DNA of 64,000 nucleotides, from positions 496,001 through 560,000 of the forward strand of contig NZ_JACJTB010000001.1 of assembly GCF_014698475.1 (NCBI RefSeq), written 5' to 3'. Under the pieces are notes generated by a model, which had not been told where the DNA came from, did no database searches, and saw only the letters and a program-made list of their open reading frames with translations. The DNA comes from Nostoc spongiaeforme FACHB-130 (GTDB taxonomy: Bacteria > Cyanobacteriota > Cyanobacteriia > Cyanobacteriales > Nostocaceae). The position numbers and the translations under genes are program-made. Below, piece after piece: positions 18,923 to 27,647 of this stretch (position 1 is the first letter of the stretch; the number at the start of each line of letters is the position of its first letter).

Positions 18923-19843
18923 ATGGCAGTGTTAATCGGGCGAGATATATTAAGTCTGGCGGACTTCAGTCCAACGGAACTTCAAGAAATTCTGGAATTG
19001 GCTGGGCAATTGAAATCTCAACAGCTAAAGTTGCGCTGTAATAAGGTGTTGGGTTTGTTGTTTTCTAAAGCTTCAACTCGCACGCGGGTGAGTTTTACGG
19101 TGGCGATGTACCAATTGGGTGGACAGGTAATTGATCTTCATCCTAATGTTACCCAAGTGAGTCGCGGCGAACCGATCCAAGATACAGCACGGGTGTTAGA
19201 TAGATATTTAGATGTTTTGGCAATTCGGACTTTTGCCCAGGAAGATTTAGAAATTTTCGCTAACTATGCCAAAATTCCGGTAATTAATGCTTTGACTGAT
19301 GCGGAACATCCTTGTCAGATATTGGCTGATTTGTTGACGATTCAAGAATGTTTTGGGAAGTTAGCTGGTTTAACTTTGACTTATGTTGGTGATGGCAATA
19401 ATGTAGCGAATTCTTTGATGTTGGGTTGTGCTTTGGCGGGGATGAATATCAGAGTTGCTACTCCCAAAGGATTTGAACCTGATGCCAAAATTGTAGAACA
19501 AGCAAGGGCGATCGCATCTGGTAAAACTGAAGTTCTGCTAACTCATGACCCAGAATTAGCCGCTAAGGATGCTTCTGTACTTTATACTGATGTTTGGGCA
19601 AGTATGGGTCAAGAACAAGAAGCTGATGACCGAATGCCAATTTTTCAACCTTATCAAATTTCGGAACAATTGCTGAGTTTGGCTGATCAAGATGCCATTG
19701 TTTTACATTGCTTACCAGCCCATCGCGGTGAAGAAATTACCGAAGAAGTAATTGAAGGTTCACACTCACGAGTTTGGGATCAGGCCGAAAATCGTCTCCA
19801 CGCACAAAAAGCCTTGCTCGCTAGTATTTTGGGGGCTGAATGA
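18923..19843 (+). CDS. argF: Ornithine carbamoyltransferase
   Basis: It makes citrulline from ornithine and carbamoyl phosphate in arginine synthesis. The carbamoyl phosphate-binding loop STRTR is at residues 51-55, HPCQILADL is at about 131-139, and the ornithine-site HCLPAHRGEEI lies near residue 264. The length from ATG 18923 is 306 residues, normal for the family. An in-frame TTG at 18872 would add 17 residues that do not match the family, so ATG 18923 is preferred. A strong terminator follows at 19862. Nothing else of the pathway is nearby, as is usual for cyanobacteria, where arg genes are scattered. Confidence 0.96.
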   Translation: MAVLIGRDILSLADFSPTELQEILELAGQLKSQQLKLRCNKVLGLLFSKASTRTRVSFTVAMYQLGGQVIDLHPNVTQVSRGEPIQDTARVLDRYLDVLAIRTFAQEDLEIFANYAKIPVINALTDAEHPCQILADLLTIQECFGKLAGLTLTYVGDGNNVANSLMLGCALAGMNIRVATPKGFEPDAKIVEQARAIASGKTEVLLTHDPELAAKDASVLYTDVWASMGQEQEADDRMPIFQPYQISEQLLSLADQDAIVLHCLPAHRGEEITEEVIEGSHSRVWDQAENRLHAQKALLASILGAE

Positions 19844-19861
19844 ACAGTAACAATTAAAAAG

Positions 19862-19912
19862 ATAAAAGGCAAAAGAACTAAACTTTTTCTTTCTTTTGCC
19901 TTTTATTTTTTT
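19862..19912 (+). terminator. Rho-independent terminator after argF
   Basis: ATAAAAGGCAAAAG (19862-19875) and its exact reverse complement CTTTTGCCTTTTAT (19893-19906) form a perfect 14-bp stem with a 17-base loop. A T-rich run follows directly. Confidence 0.8.
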
Positions 19913-19941
19913 ATTTCACCTTGTTATCTGGAATTTTTTGT

Positions 19942-19955
19942 AGTACTAATGTTCT
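19942..19955. promoter_or_regulatory. LexA operator (SOS box) in front of lexA
   Basis: AGTACTAATGTTCT fits, at every position, the cyanobacterial LexA box RGTACNNNDGTWCB described for Anabaena. It lies 33 bases before the lexA ATG, in the promoter region, which implies autoregulation by LexA. I did not notice a second box elsewhere in the window, but did not search exhaustively. Confidence 0.85.
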
Positions 19956-19987
19956 AGGGACATTTGTATTTACTGGCAATAATTATT

Positions 19988-20593
19988 ATGGAACGACTAA
20001 CAGAAGCGCAACAAGAATTATATGAATGGTTGGCAGAATATATCCGAACTCACCAACATTCTCCTTCAATTCGCCAAATGATGCAAGCGATGAATTTGAA
20101 ATCGCCAGCACCAATTCAAAGTCGCTTAGAACATTTAAGAAATAAAGGCTACATTGAATGGACTGAAGGTAAGGCTCGCACAATTCGGATTTTACATCCA
20201 GCCAAGCAAGGTGTACCAATTTTAGGTAATATTGCGGCTGGTGGTTTAATTGAGCCTTACACTGAGGCTGTCGATTATTTAGATTTTGGCAACTTTGCTT
20301 TACCGCCGCAAACCTATGCTTTGCGGGTGACAGGCGACAGTATGATAGAAGATTTGATTGCTGATGGCGATGTGGTATTTTTGCGGCCAGTCCTAGAACC
20401 AGATCAGCTAAAAAATGGCACAATTGTTGCAGCAAGGGTAGATGGTTACGGTAATACATTAAAACGTTTTTACCGCAATGGCGATCGCGTTACTCTCCAA
20501 CCTGCTAACCAAAAGTATAGCCCGATTGAAGTTTCGGCAATGCAGGTACAGGTGCAAGGTTCTCTTGTCGGCGTTTGGCGTGGATATAACTGA
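19988..20593 (+). CDS. lexA: LexA repressor, SOS-type with intact self-cleavage site
   Basis: The N-terminal winged-helix domain (residues about 1-70, with SPSIRQMMQAMNLKSPAPIQ) is joined to an S24 peptidase domain. The autocleavage bond lies in NIAAGGLIEP (Ala84-Gly85). The catalytic Ser118 is in VTGDSMIEDLIADGD and Lys159 is in GNTLKRF. All are present, so RecA-stimulated cleavage should be possible, unlike the LexA of Synechocystis, which lacks key residues. ATG 19988 gives the family length of 201 residues; the in-frame start at 19964 would add eight hydrophobic residues. The LexA box at 19942 indicates self-repression. A hairpin region follows the gene. Confidence 0.95.
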   Translation: MERLTEAQQELYEWLAEYIRTHQHSPSIRQMMQAMNLKSPAPIQSRLEHLRNKGYIEWTEGKARTIRILHPAKQGVPILGNIAAGGLIEPYTEAVDYLDFGNFALPPQTYALRVTGDSMIEDLIADGDVVFLRPVLEPDQLKNGTIVAARVDGYGNTLKRFYRNGDRVTLQPANQKYSPIEVSAMQVQVQGSLVGVWRGYN

Positions 20594-20596
20594 AGG

Positions 20597-20660
20597 TAAA
20601 AGTCAAAAGTCAAAAGGCAAAAGAAAAAATTTTTACTTTTTACTTTTAACTTTTGACTTT
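20597..20660 (+). terminator. Hairpin after lexA, possible terminator built from STRR heptamers
   Basis: A left arm of AAAGTCAAAAGTCAAAAGGC type and a right arm of ACTTTTAACTTTTGACTTT can pair over about 18 bases. The left arm is itself a tandem of AAAAGTC heptamers. There is no clean T-run, so termination is only possible. Confidence 0.45.
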
Positions 20661-20698
20661 GTATTAGGGTTCATCACCAACTTTGTTTTTGATTTTTT

Positions 20699-22174
20699 AT
20701 GTACCTGACGCAAAATTCAGTGCAGCAGCTACCCACTTTCCGGCTAAGAATACCATTTGCTAGGGAAGATAGGGGTAAGTACCATCACCAAGCACTACCA
20801 GGATGTCCGAAGATACCGTCATCTCTGCAATTGCGCCAGTATCAGCGCCAAGCTGTTACTAACTGGTTTGCGAATAATGGCAGAGGGACTTTAAAAATGG
20901 CGACTGGTAGTGGTAAAACTATTACTGCATTGGCGATCGCTTGTGAATTGTACCAGCAAATTAACTTACAAGTTCTGTTGGTGGTGTGTCCCTATCGCCA
21001 TCTCGTTACCCAATGGGCGCGAGAATGCGAAAAGTTTAATTTACAACCGATATTAGCCTTTGAGAATGTCCGCAGTTGGCAAAGTCAACTTTCTACGCAA
21101 CTTTACAATTTGCGTTCTGGTTCTCAAGGCTTTATCACCATCATTACTACCAACTCGACATTAATTGGTGAAGGTTTTCAATCGCAACTCAAGTATTTAC
21201 CGCCGAAAACTTTAATTATTGGAGATGAAGCCCATAATTTAGGCGCACCCAAGTTAGAGGAAAGTTTACCACGGCGGTTGGGGTTGCGGTTGGCTTTATC
21301 TGCCACACCAGAACGATATTTTGATGATAGCGGTACCCAATCTTTATTGGATTATTTCGGCCCAGTACTGCAACCAGAGTTTACATTGCGGGATGCGATC
21401 GCACAAGGCGCTTTGGTACATTATTTGTATTATCCAATTTTGGTAGAGTTAACGGAAATTGAAAGCATTGCCTATTTAAAGTTAACTAAAAAAATTGGCC
21501 GTTCTTTACTCTATCGAGAACGCAAAACTGAAAATTCCCCTAATTTTGAAGACAACGAAGATTTAAAGCCTTTATTAATGCAACGGGCGAGATTAATTGG
21601 TGCAGCCGCCAATAAATTAACTGCATTACGGCAATTAATGGCAACACGCCGCGACACTACTCATACACTTTTTTATTGTAGTGATGGTTCATTAGAAACG
21701 GGACGTTCATCTCTCCAACAACTCAAAGCCGTTGTGAAAATTCTGGGAGGAGATTTAGGTTATAAAGTTAGTACCTATACAGCCCAAACGCCTTTAGCAG
21801 AAAGAGAAGTTTTACGCCGTCAATTTGAAAATGGTGAGTTACAAGGTTTAGTCGCCATTCGCTGTTTAGATGAGGGAGTTGATATTCCCGCAATTAAAAC
21901 TGCGGTGATTTTATCAAGTTCGGGAAATCCTCGCCAATTTATTCAGCGTCGAGGCAGAGTTTTACGCCCACATTCGAGTAAGGAACGGGCAACTATTTAC
22001 GATATGATTGTGCTGCCGCCAGATTTAGATAGGGAAACCATAGAAGTGGAACGCAATTTATTAAGAAAAGAACTGCGGCGCTTTGTTGAATTTGCCGATT
22101 TAGCCGATAACGCCGGGGAAGCAAGAATGAAATTGTTAGATTTACAAAAACGCTATGGATTATTAGATGTTTAA
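20699..22174 (+). CDS. SF2 DEAH-type helicase, probable Dnd (phosphorothioation)-associated restriction protein
   Basis: Two RecA-like helicase domains are visible: a Q-type LRQYQRQAV (about 45-53), Walker A ATGSGKT (68-74), DEAH box at 176-179 (LIIGDEAHNLG), motif III LSATPERYF, and motif VI FIQRRGRVLRPHS near residue 425. At 491 residues it has the size and motif order that I recall for the helicase-type restriction protein of cyanobacterial DNA phosphorothioation (Dnd) systems. The DndD-like ATPase downstream supports this. No nuclease domain is visible. It lies 105 bases after lexA and 316 bases before the small gene. An alternative is a generic Ssl2/XPB-like repair helicase. Helicase activity is certain by motif; the Dnd link is inferred. 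Confidence 0.75.
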   Translation: MYLTQNSVQQLPTFRLRIPFAREDRGKYHHQALPGCPKIPSSLQLRQYQRQAVTNWFANNGRGTLKMATGSGKTITALAIACELYQQINLQVLLVVCPYRHLVTQWARECEKFNLQPILAFENVRSWQSQLSTQLYNLRSGSQGFITIITTNSTLIGEGFQSQLKYLPPKTLIIGDEAHNLGAPKLEESLPRRLGLRLALSATPERYFDDSGTQSLLDYFGPVLQPEFTLRDAIAQGALVHYLYYPILVELTEIESIAYLKLTKKIGRSLLYRERKTENSPNFEDNEDLKPLLMQRARLIGAAANKLTALRQLMATRRDTTHTLFYCSDGSLETGRSSLQQLKAVVKILGGDLGYKVSTYTAQTPLAEREVLRRQFENGELQGLVAIRCLDEGVDIPAIKTAVILSSSGNPRQFIQRRGRVLRPHSSKERATIYDMIVLPPDLDRETIEVERNLLRKELRRFVEFADLADNAGEARMKLLDLQKRYGLLDV

Positions 22175-22490
22175 TCCGCCTGCGGTTAGTTTTGTAAAAT
22201 TTTGTTTGCTATCTGTAAATATTCTGGTGCTTTATGGAATAATTAATATTGATTCTAATGGGATAGAAGCAAAATTTTTAAAGCGACAAACACTCTATTA
22301 TAATCAATATTCAACCTAAATTCAGTATATCAGTAAATTCACCATAATTAATCTTAATTTTGTCAAAAAGTTTTAAAATTTTCCTCCCCATAATTACCCT
22401 AAATTAAAGATGCGAGTAAGAGTCAGATTGCGGATGTAAAATTATCAATCATCTCCGGCTAAAATAAAGCATAACTCATACGAAACTGAG
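22175..22490. other. AT-rich spacer inside the Dnd-like cluster
   Basis: There are 316 bases of AT-rich sequence between the helicase and the 57-aa gene. I found no open frame, no Dnd-family remnant and no strong repeat. It presumably holds the promoter of the small gene and the ATPase gene. Confidence 0.5.
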
Positions 22491-22664
22491 ATGTTGCCAG
22501 AGCAGAATATCGATGATGTGCAAGAGCCAATTACTAGCGCCTCGCCGGAAGTGCGGCAGATTATTGAGCGAGTCTGGAATCTAGAAAAAAGCAGGCTAGA
22601 TAAAAAAAGTAATAGCCCCATCAACGATGATATTTTGGCAATTGTCAAGGAAGCCGTACAATGA
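22491..22664 (+). CDS. 57-aa small protein coupled to the DndD-like gene
   Basis: ATG 22491 opens a 57-codon frame starting MLPEQNIDDVQEPITSASPE and ending AIVKEAVQ. Its TGA overlaps the ATG of the ATPase gene (ATGA), so the two are translationally coupled. The protein is acidic with two predicted helices (EVRQIIERVWNLEKSR and DDILAIVKEAV). From memory, small proteins of this size sit next to dndD in cyanobacterial DNA modification loci (called DNA modification system-associated small protein), and this fits by position and length. A biochemical role is not known to me. Confidence 0.7.
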   Translation: MLPEQNIDDVQEPITSASPEVRQIIERVWNLEKSRLDKKSNSPINDDILAIVKEAVQ

Positions 22665-24733
22665 AGCTCACTTCCATTAAACTGTGTAACTTTCGCTCTT
22701 TTTATGGCAGAACACCGGAGATAGTTTTGGCTGGAGGTGATATTCTCAACACCACAATTATTCATGGTAATAATGGAGCGGGAAAAACCAGTTTACTGAA
22801 TGCGTTTACCTGGGTATTATATGAGAAGTTTAGTGCTGCCTTTGCTTCAACAGAACAGTTGGTGAATAAGAGAGCGATCGCAGAAGCTAAAACTGGGCAA
22901 TCGATAGAATGTTGGGTAGAAATTAACTGGGAGCATGAAGGTAAACGCTACAACGCCAAACGCCAGTGTCGCATATATAAAGATAAAACTGACTTGGAAT
23001 CTCTCAAAACAGAATTATTAATGCAAGTAGCTGGGGATGATGGTAGATGGTATTTCCCCCTGCAAAAACCAGAAGAAATCATTGGGCAGATTTTACCCGC
23101 CAGTTTACATCAATACTTTTTCTTTGATGGGGAACGTATTGAAGAAATAGTCCGTTCTGATAAAAAAGCCGAAATTGCTGAAGCTATCAAAATTTTCTTG
23201 GGTGTCGAGGTAATTAACCGTTCTATCAAACATCTGAGTGAAGCCAAGAAAAGTTTAGAAAATGAACTAAAAGCCATCGGTGACTCGGAAATTAAACAAC
23301 TTCTCAAAGAACAAGACAAGCTAGAACAGGAAATTTCCCAAATTAATACCAGACAAACAGAAATTAAGCAAGAGTTAGAATATCAACAAAACTTTAAAAA
23401 AGAAACCGGGAATCGTTTACTCGAACTCAGCGCCGCTAAAGAACTGCAAGACAGACGACAAGAATTAGAAAATCAAAAAACATCCAATCAAGAATTATTG
23501 CGTCAAACTAAAGAAGCTCTGAAGAAAATTATTTCGGCGCGTGGTTATACAGTTTTACTATCAGAAACGACCAACCAATTTCGGATAATACTTAATGATT
23601 TGAAAGCACAAGGCGAATTAACTTCTGGCATTTCACGAGAATTTATCAACGAATTACTCAAAGGTAAACGCTGTATTTGTGGCGCAGAATTATATAACGG
23701 TAATCATGCTCATACTAACGTTAGCCTCTGGTTAAATCAAGCTGGTTCGTCGGCTGTAGAAGAAACAGCAATTCGCATGAGCGCCCAAGTCGATGAAATC
23801 GACAAACAAGCAGTAACATTTTGGGAAGAAGTCGATAGAGAACAAACGAGAATTAATCAGTTACGCCAAAACATATCGCAAATTGAACTTGAATTAGATA
23901 CGATTCAAAAACGGTTGCGTAAAGATGCGAACGAAGAAATTAGTAGTTTACAAAAACGCTTAGATGAAATTGAAAGTAAAATTGATGAATTAAACCGAGA
24001 ACAAGGTGCAAATCAACAGCGAATTTCCCATTTAAAAACTGAGATTGATGCTTTGGTAAAACAAATTGCCAAGCAGAAACTCAATGAAGAAAAGCAATTA
24101 CTCGCCCAAAGACGTATCAACGCCACTCAAGACGCGATTGAAAGATTAACTGAAGTCAGAAATCGGCAAGAAAAACAGTTTCGGTTGCAGTTAGAACAGC
24201 GATTACAGGAAATATTCACATCAATATCTTTTGCGCCTTATCTCCCGAAAATTAGTGATAAATATGAACTCACTTTAGTAGAAAATACCACCGGAGTCGA
24301 ATCACTTGTTGCTGCATCTACAGGAGAAAACCAAATTCTCAGTTTGTCTTTTATTGCCAGTATTATTGATAAAGTCCGCGAATGGAGTGAAAAGCGCAAA
24401 GTTTTAACTGTACCGAATAGCAGCACTTTTCCCATTGTGATGGATTCTCCATTTGGGAGTTTAGATGAAAGTTATCGTCGTCGCATTGCTCAAACATTAC
24501 CTGAGTTAGCAAATCAGTTAATTATTTTAGTGACGAAAACTCAATGGCGCGGTGAAGTAGAGCAAGAAATGGTGAATAGAATTGGGCAGGAATATGTGTT
24601 GACTTACTATTCGTCTAAACCTGATTGTGAGCAAGATTATATTGAGTTGGGTGAGGAAAGATATCCGTTAGTGAAGCAAAGCCCGAATGAGTTTGAATAT
24701 ACTGAGGTGATGGTGATTGAGCGTAATTGGTGA
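22661..24733 (+). CDS. DndD-like SMC/Rad50-type ATPase, 690 aa
   Basis: The architecture is a split ABC ATPase: Walker A GNNGAGKTS at 36-44, FFFDGERIEEIV near 150 (a hallmark of DndD and related ATPases), long coiled coils at about 190-270 and 370-500, a central hook with Cys338 and Cys340 (KRCICGAEL), signature region near 555-575 and Walker B IVMDSPFGSLDE with Asp595. DndD is the ATPase of the DNA phosphorothioation machinery, thought to act with DndC and DndE in opening or nicking DNA. The hook spacing CxC is tighter than the usual CxxC. No dndB, dndC or dndE is visible in the window. It could alternatively be a solitary Rad50-like defence ATPase; DndD-like is the better guess. Confidence 0.75.
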   Translation: MKLTSIKLCNFRSFYGRTPEIVLAGGDILNTTIIHGNNGAGKTSLLNAFTWVLYEKFSAAFASTEQLVNKRAIAEAKTGQSIECWVEINWEHEGKRYNAKRQCRIYKDKTDLESLKTELLMQVAGDDGRWYFPLQKPEEIIGQILPASLHQYFFFDGERIEEIVRSDKKAEIAEAIKIFLGVEVINRSIKHLSEAKKSLENELKAIGDSEIKQLLKEQDKLEQEISQINTRQTEIKQELEYQQNFKKETGNRLLELSAAKELQDRRQELENQKTSNQELLRQTKEALKKIISARGYTVLLSETTNQFRIILNDLKAQGELTSGISREFINELLKGKRCICGAELYNGNHAHTNVSLWLNQAGSSAVEETAIRMSAQVDEIDKQAVTFWEEVDREQTRINQLRQNISQIELELDTIQKRLRKDANEEISSLQKRLDEIESKIDELNREQGANQQRISHLKTEIDALVKQIAKQKLNEEKQLLAQRRINATQDAIERLTEVRNRQEKQFRLQLEQRLQEIFTSISFAPYLPKISDKYELTLVENTTGVESLVAASTGENQILSLSFIASIIDKVREWSEKRKVLTVPNSSTFPIVMDSPFGSLDESYRRRIAQTLPELANQLIILVTKTQWRGEVEQEMVNRIGQEYVLTYYSSKPDCEQDYIELGEERYPLVKQSPNEFEYTEVMVIERNW

Positions 24734-24798
24734 TTTTGTTAGAGGATATTTTAAAGAAACAGAGGAAGTAGAAAATCAAGCTTAAGCTGTGCAACTAC

Positions 24799-25017
24799 CT
24801 AAAAATCTCGTTTCATATTTAGTTCTGCTAACTTTTGTCTAATTAAAAATTCAACTTCTTCAATTTCAGAATTTGATTTTGGAATATCAAAAGTCTGTGG
24901 AGATGCTTCAGACGTAAAGCGGTCAACAAAGGTACGAAATGCTGCTTTATTGTCAGGGTGAGCAATGACGAAAGCTCTTAACTCAGTTTTGGTCATACTA
25001 CTAAAGTCAGGTTTCAT
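24799..25017 (-). CDS. Small DUF6887-like protein, 72 aa
   Basis: ATG 25017 starts MKPDFSSMTKTELRAFVIAH, which resembles the N-terminus of the short cyanobacterial DUF6887 proteins (recalled, not searched). A further in-frame ATG at 25032 lies inside the preceding frame and is less likely. The stop of the broken upstream gene (25017-25160) overlaps this start as TGATG, showing that the two once formed a coupled pair. Such pairs of tiny genes are frequent in cyanobacteria and have been suspected to be toxin-antitoxin-like, but no function is established. Confidence 0.6.
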   Translation of the reverse strand: MKPDFSSMTKTELRAFVIAHPDNKAAFRTFVDRFTSEASPQTFDIPKSNSEIEEVEFLIRQKLAELNMKRDF

Positions 25018-25160
25018 CACAAGAACCTCCAAAGACCATTGCGATAGATTTCTATCTCTCTATTATCGCCTGCCAAAATAAAGACATTACCTGTTTGCTC
25101 ATCGAGGCGGACAATATAAATAGGAGTGAATGTATTAGTCAAAGATTGACATATAGCAAT
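25017..25160 (-). pseudogene. N-terminally truncated DUF6888-like gene
   Basis: Read on the minus strand, 47 codons end in TGA at 25017: IAICQSLTNTFTPIYIVRLD, then EQTGNVFILAGDN and IEIYRNGLWRFL. This matches, from memory, the body of DUF6888 proteins, partners of DUF6887. No ATG or other good start exists upstream in frame; the expected first 10 or so residues are replaced by a TATAGGATTGC repeat-like sequence. It is probably inactivated, leaving the downstream partner alone. Confidence 0.55.
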
Positions 25161-25191
25161 CCTATATGAGTTATGAAAAAATATTCTTTTT

Positions 25192-25250
25192 AACGAACCG
25201 CAAAGGACGCAAAGGACACAAAGAAAGAGAAGAAGGAGAAGAAAGAGAAT
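25192..25250. repeat. Dispersed repeat AACGAACCGCAAAGG type
   Basis: AACGAACCGCAAAGGACGC is followed by AAAGGACACAAAGAA and a purine-rich GAGAAGAAGGAGAAG tail. The same unit occurs at 54081-54140 and, inverted, at 54208-54239. The 25161-25413 spacer otherwise contains only AT-rich sequence and presumably the glyS promoter. Confidence 0.7.
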
Positions 25251-25413
25251 TTCACAAATGATTTAGGATTGACATAGTATGACACACCTGATGCCTTGTT
25301 TAGCAGTTGGCATGAGACATTCTCACTTTAGAGCGTATAGATGCTAAAGTATGGCATACTTCAACATGATGGCAAGGTAAACTGGTGGAATTGACTGATG
25401 TGAACCTTGTCCT

Positions 25414-27564
25414 ATGCCGGATTTTTTATTAGAAGTTGGTACAGAAGAACTACCTGCAAACTTTCTCAGTGATGCTATCGTACAATGGCGATCGCGCATT
25501 CCCCAAACTTTGACAGCCAATAGTCTCAACAGTGACGCTGTAGAAGTTTACGGTACTCCCCGACGCTTGGCGGTACTTATCAAAGGTCTACCACAGCAAC
25601 AAGCAGACCGGGAAGAAGAAATTAAAGGCCCTCCCGCCCAAGCTGCGTTTAAAGATGGTCAACCTACACAAGCGGCCGTAGGTTTTGCTAAGAAGCAAGG
25701 TGTGGAACTGGAGGCGCTACAAGTTCGCCCGACGGATAAAGGCGATTTTGTGTTTGTTAACAAAAAAACTCCTGGTCGTCCTGTAGCCGATATTTTGACT
25801 GAACTGGTTCCCCAATGGATTTTAAATTTAGAAGGTAAGCGGTTGATGCGCTGGGGTGATGGCGATGTGAGATTTTCGCGTCCGGTGCGTTGGCTGGTGG
25901 CGTTGTTGGATGAGGCGATTTTACCGATAGAATTGGTGAATGGTTCGGATAGAATTACCAGCGATCGCATTTCTCATGGTCATCGTGTTTTATATCCCGA
26001 AACTATAACTATTAACCAAGCCACTGATTACGTTGAAACTCTGCGTTCTGCTTATGTAGTCGTGGATGACAATGAACGTGCAATGACAATTGCAAAAGAA
26101 GTTCACGCCGCCGTTAATTCGGTCAATGGTTCCACAGAAATCTATCCTGACTTATTAACAGAAGTAACTAATTTGGTTGAATGGCCTTCGCCAGTTGTAG
26201 GTAAATTTGACGCGGAATTTTTGAATTTACCCACAGAAGTAATTACTACTGTCATGGTCAGCCATCAACGATATTTTCCTGTTTTTAAAGGAGAAAATCA
26301 CCAAGAATTACTACCGAATTTCATCACCGTTTCTAATGGCGATCCGACAAAATCTGATATCATCGCCAAAGGTAATGAAAGAGTCATCCGCGCCCGATTA
26401 GCCGATGGACAGTTTTTCTATAACGCCGATATAGCTAAACCTTTAGAAAGCTTTTTACCCCAGTTAGAAAAGGTAACTTTCCAAGAAGATTTAGGTTCGC
26501 TGCGTGCCAAGGTAAATCGCATCATCAATATTGCCGAGCAAATTGCTGCACAACTAAATTTAACTGATACTGACCGCCAAAATATTCACCGTGCTGCATT
26601 ATTATGTAAAGCTGATTTAGTCAGCCAAATGGTGTATGAATTCCCAGAATTGCAAGGCATTATGGGGCAGAAATATGCTTTAGCCAGTGGTGAAAATGCC
26701 GCAGTGGCAACGGCAATTTTTGAACATTATTTACCACGGGGAGCCGATGATATTTTACCGGAAATTTTAACAGGTCAAGTCGTCGGCATAGCTGATAGAT
26801 TAGATACCTTAGTCAGCATCTTTGGCTTAGGGATGATTCCTTCTGGCTCTTCTGACCCCTTTGCTTTACGTCGGGCTGCCAATGCCATTGTAAATATTAC
26901 TTGGGCGGCAAATTTAGGAATTAATTTAGATAATTTGTTGCAGCAAACAGCCGCTAATTTTGCTCAGGAATATAGTAAAGAGTCAGGGCAGTTAGTCACA
27001 ACATTGCAAGAATTTTTCCTACAAAGAATTCGGACATTACTGCAAGAAGAAAAACAAATTGATTACGATTTGGTGAATGCTGTTTTGGGCGAAAATGACC
27101 CTGAGTATACAGAAAGAGCATTGCAAGACTTATTAGATGTCCGCGATCGCGCCTTATATCTGCAACAAATCCGCAATGATGGTACTCTCGATAAAATCTA
27201 CGAAACCGTCAACCGTTCTACCCGCCTCGCCGCCCAAGGTGATTTAGATACCAAACAGCTAGAACCTGCTGGTTTAATCAATCCTGAATTATTCCAAAAG
27301 TCATCCGAAAAAGCATTTTACGATGCCATTGTGGAATTAGTACCCCAAACCCAAACCGCCCAGCAATCACGAAACTATCAACTGTTAATTGCAGCGTTAG
27401 CAAAAATCGCACCTACCGTTAGTAATTTCTTTGATGGCCCGGAAAGCGTGTTAGTTATGGATACTAACCCAGATATTAAGCGCAATCGCTTGAATTTGCT
27501 CGGATTATTGCGAAATCATGCGCGGGTGTTAGCTGACTTTGGAGCGATCGTCAAAAATCTGTAG
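25414..27564 (+). CDS. glyS: Glycyl-tRNA synthetase beta subunit
   Basis: At 716 residues it matches the bacterial GlyRS beta subunit from its first residues ([20 protein letters not shown]) through [20 protein letters not shown] and the HD-like central part ([36 protein letters not shown], and [13 protein letters not shown]) to the C-terminal anticodon-binding-like region ending [19 protein letters not shown]. It works with the alpha subunit (glyQ, not in the window) to charge tRNA-Gly. ATG 25414 agrees with the family start. murD follows 83 bases downstream. Confidence 0.97.
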   Translation: MPDFLLEVGTEELPANFLSDAIVQWRSRIPQTLTANSLNSDAVEVYGTPRRLAVLIKGLPQQQADREEEIKGPPAQAAFKDGQPTQAAVGFAKKQGVELEALQVRPTDKGDFVFVNKKTPGRPVADILTELVPQWILNLEGKRLMRWGDGDVRFSRPVRWLVALLDEAILPIELVNGSDRITSDRISHGHRVLYPETITINQATDYVETLRSAYVVVDDNERAMTIAKEVHAAVNSVNGSTEIYPDLLTEVTNLVEWPSPVVGKFDAEFLNLPTEVITTVMVSHQRYFPVFKGENHQELLPNFITVSNGDPTKSDIIAKGNERVIRARLADGQFFYNADIAKPLESFLPQLEKVTFQEDLGSLRAKVNRIINIAEQIAAQLNLTDTDRQNIHRAALLCKADLVSQMVYEFPELQGIMGQKYALASGENAAVATAIFEHYLPRGADDILPEILTGQVVGIADRLDTLVSIFGLGMIPSGSSDPFALRRAANAIVNITWAANLGINLDNLLQQTAANFAQEYSKESGQLVTTLQEFFLQRIRTLLQEEKQIDYDLVNAVLGENDPEYTERALQDLLDVRDRALYLQQIRNDGTLDKIYETVNRSTRLAAQGDLDTKQLEPAGLINPELFQKSSEKAFYDAIVELVPQTQTAQQSRNYQLLIAALAKIAPTVSNFFDGPESVLVMDTNPDIKRNRLNLLGLLRNHARVLADFGAIVKNL

Positions 27565-27647
27565 CGTAGATCAACAAAATATGGTGTAAATGTTGCCAAT
27601 AAGCGTTAGTATAATGAGTGCTTAACCAGGGGTCTCTGCTACAGTCT

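Noticed and set aside
19986-20459. 157-codon open frame opposite lexA
   Set aside because: It lies antisense within lexA, whose motifs are complete; its composition follows from the lexA codons.
22445-22765. 106-codon minus-strand frame over the 57-aa gene and the start of the DndD-like gene
   Set aside because: The plus-strand small gene and the ATPase start are coupled and make better sense; the minus frame has no features.
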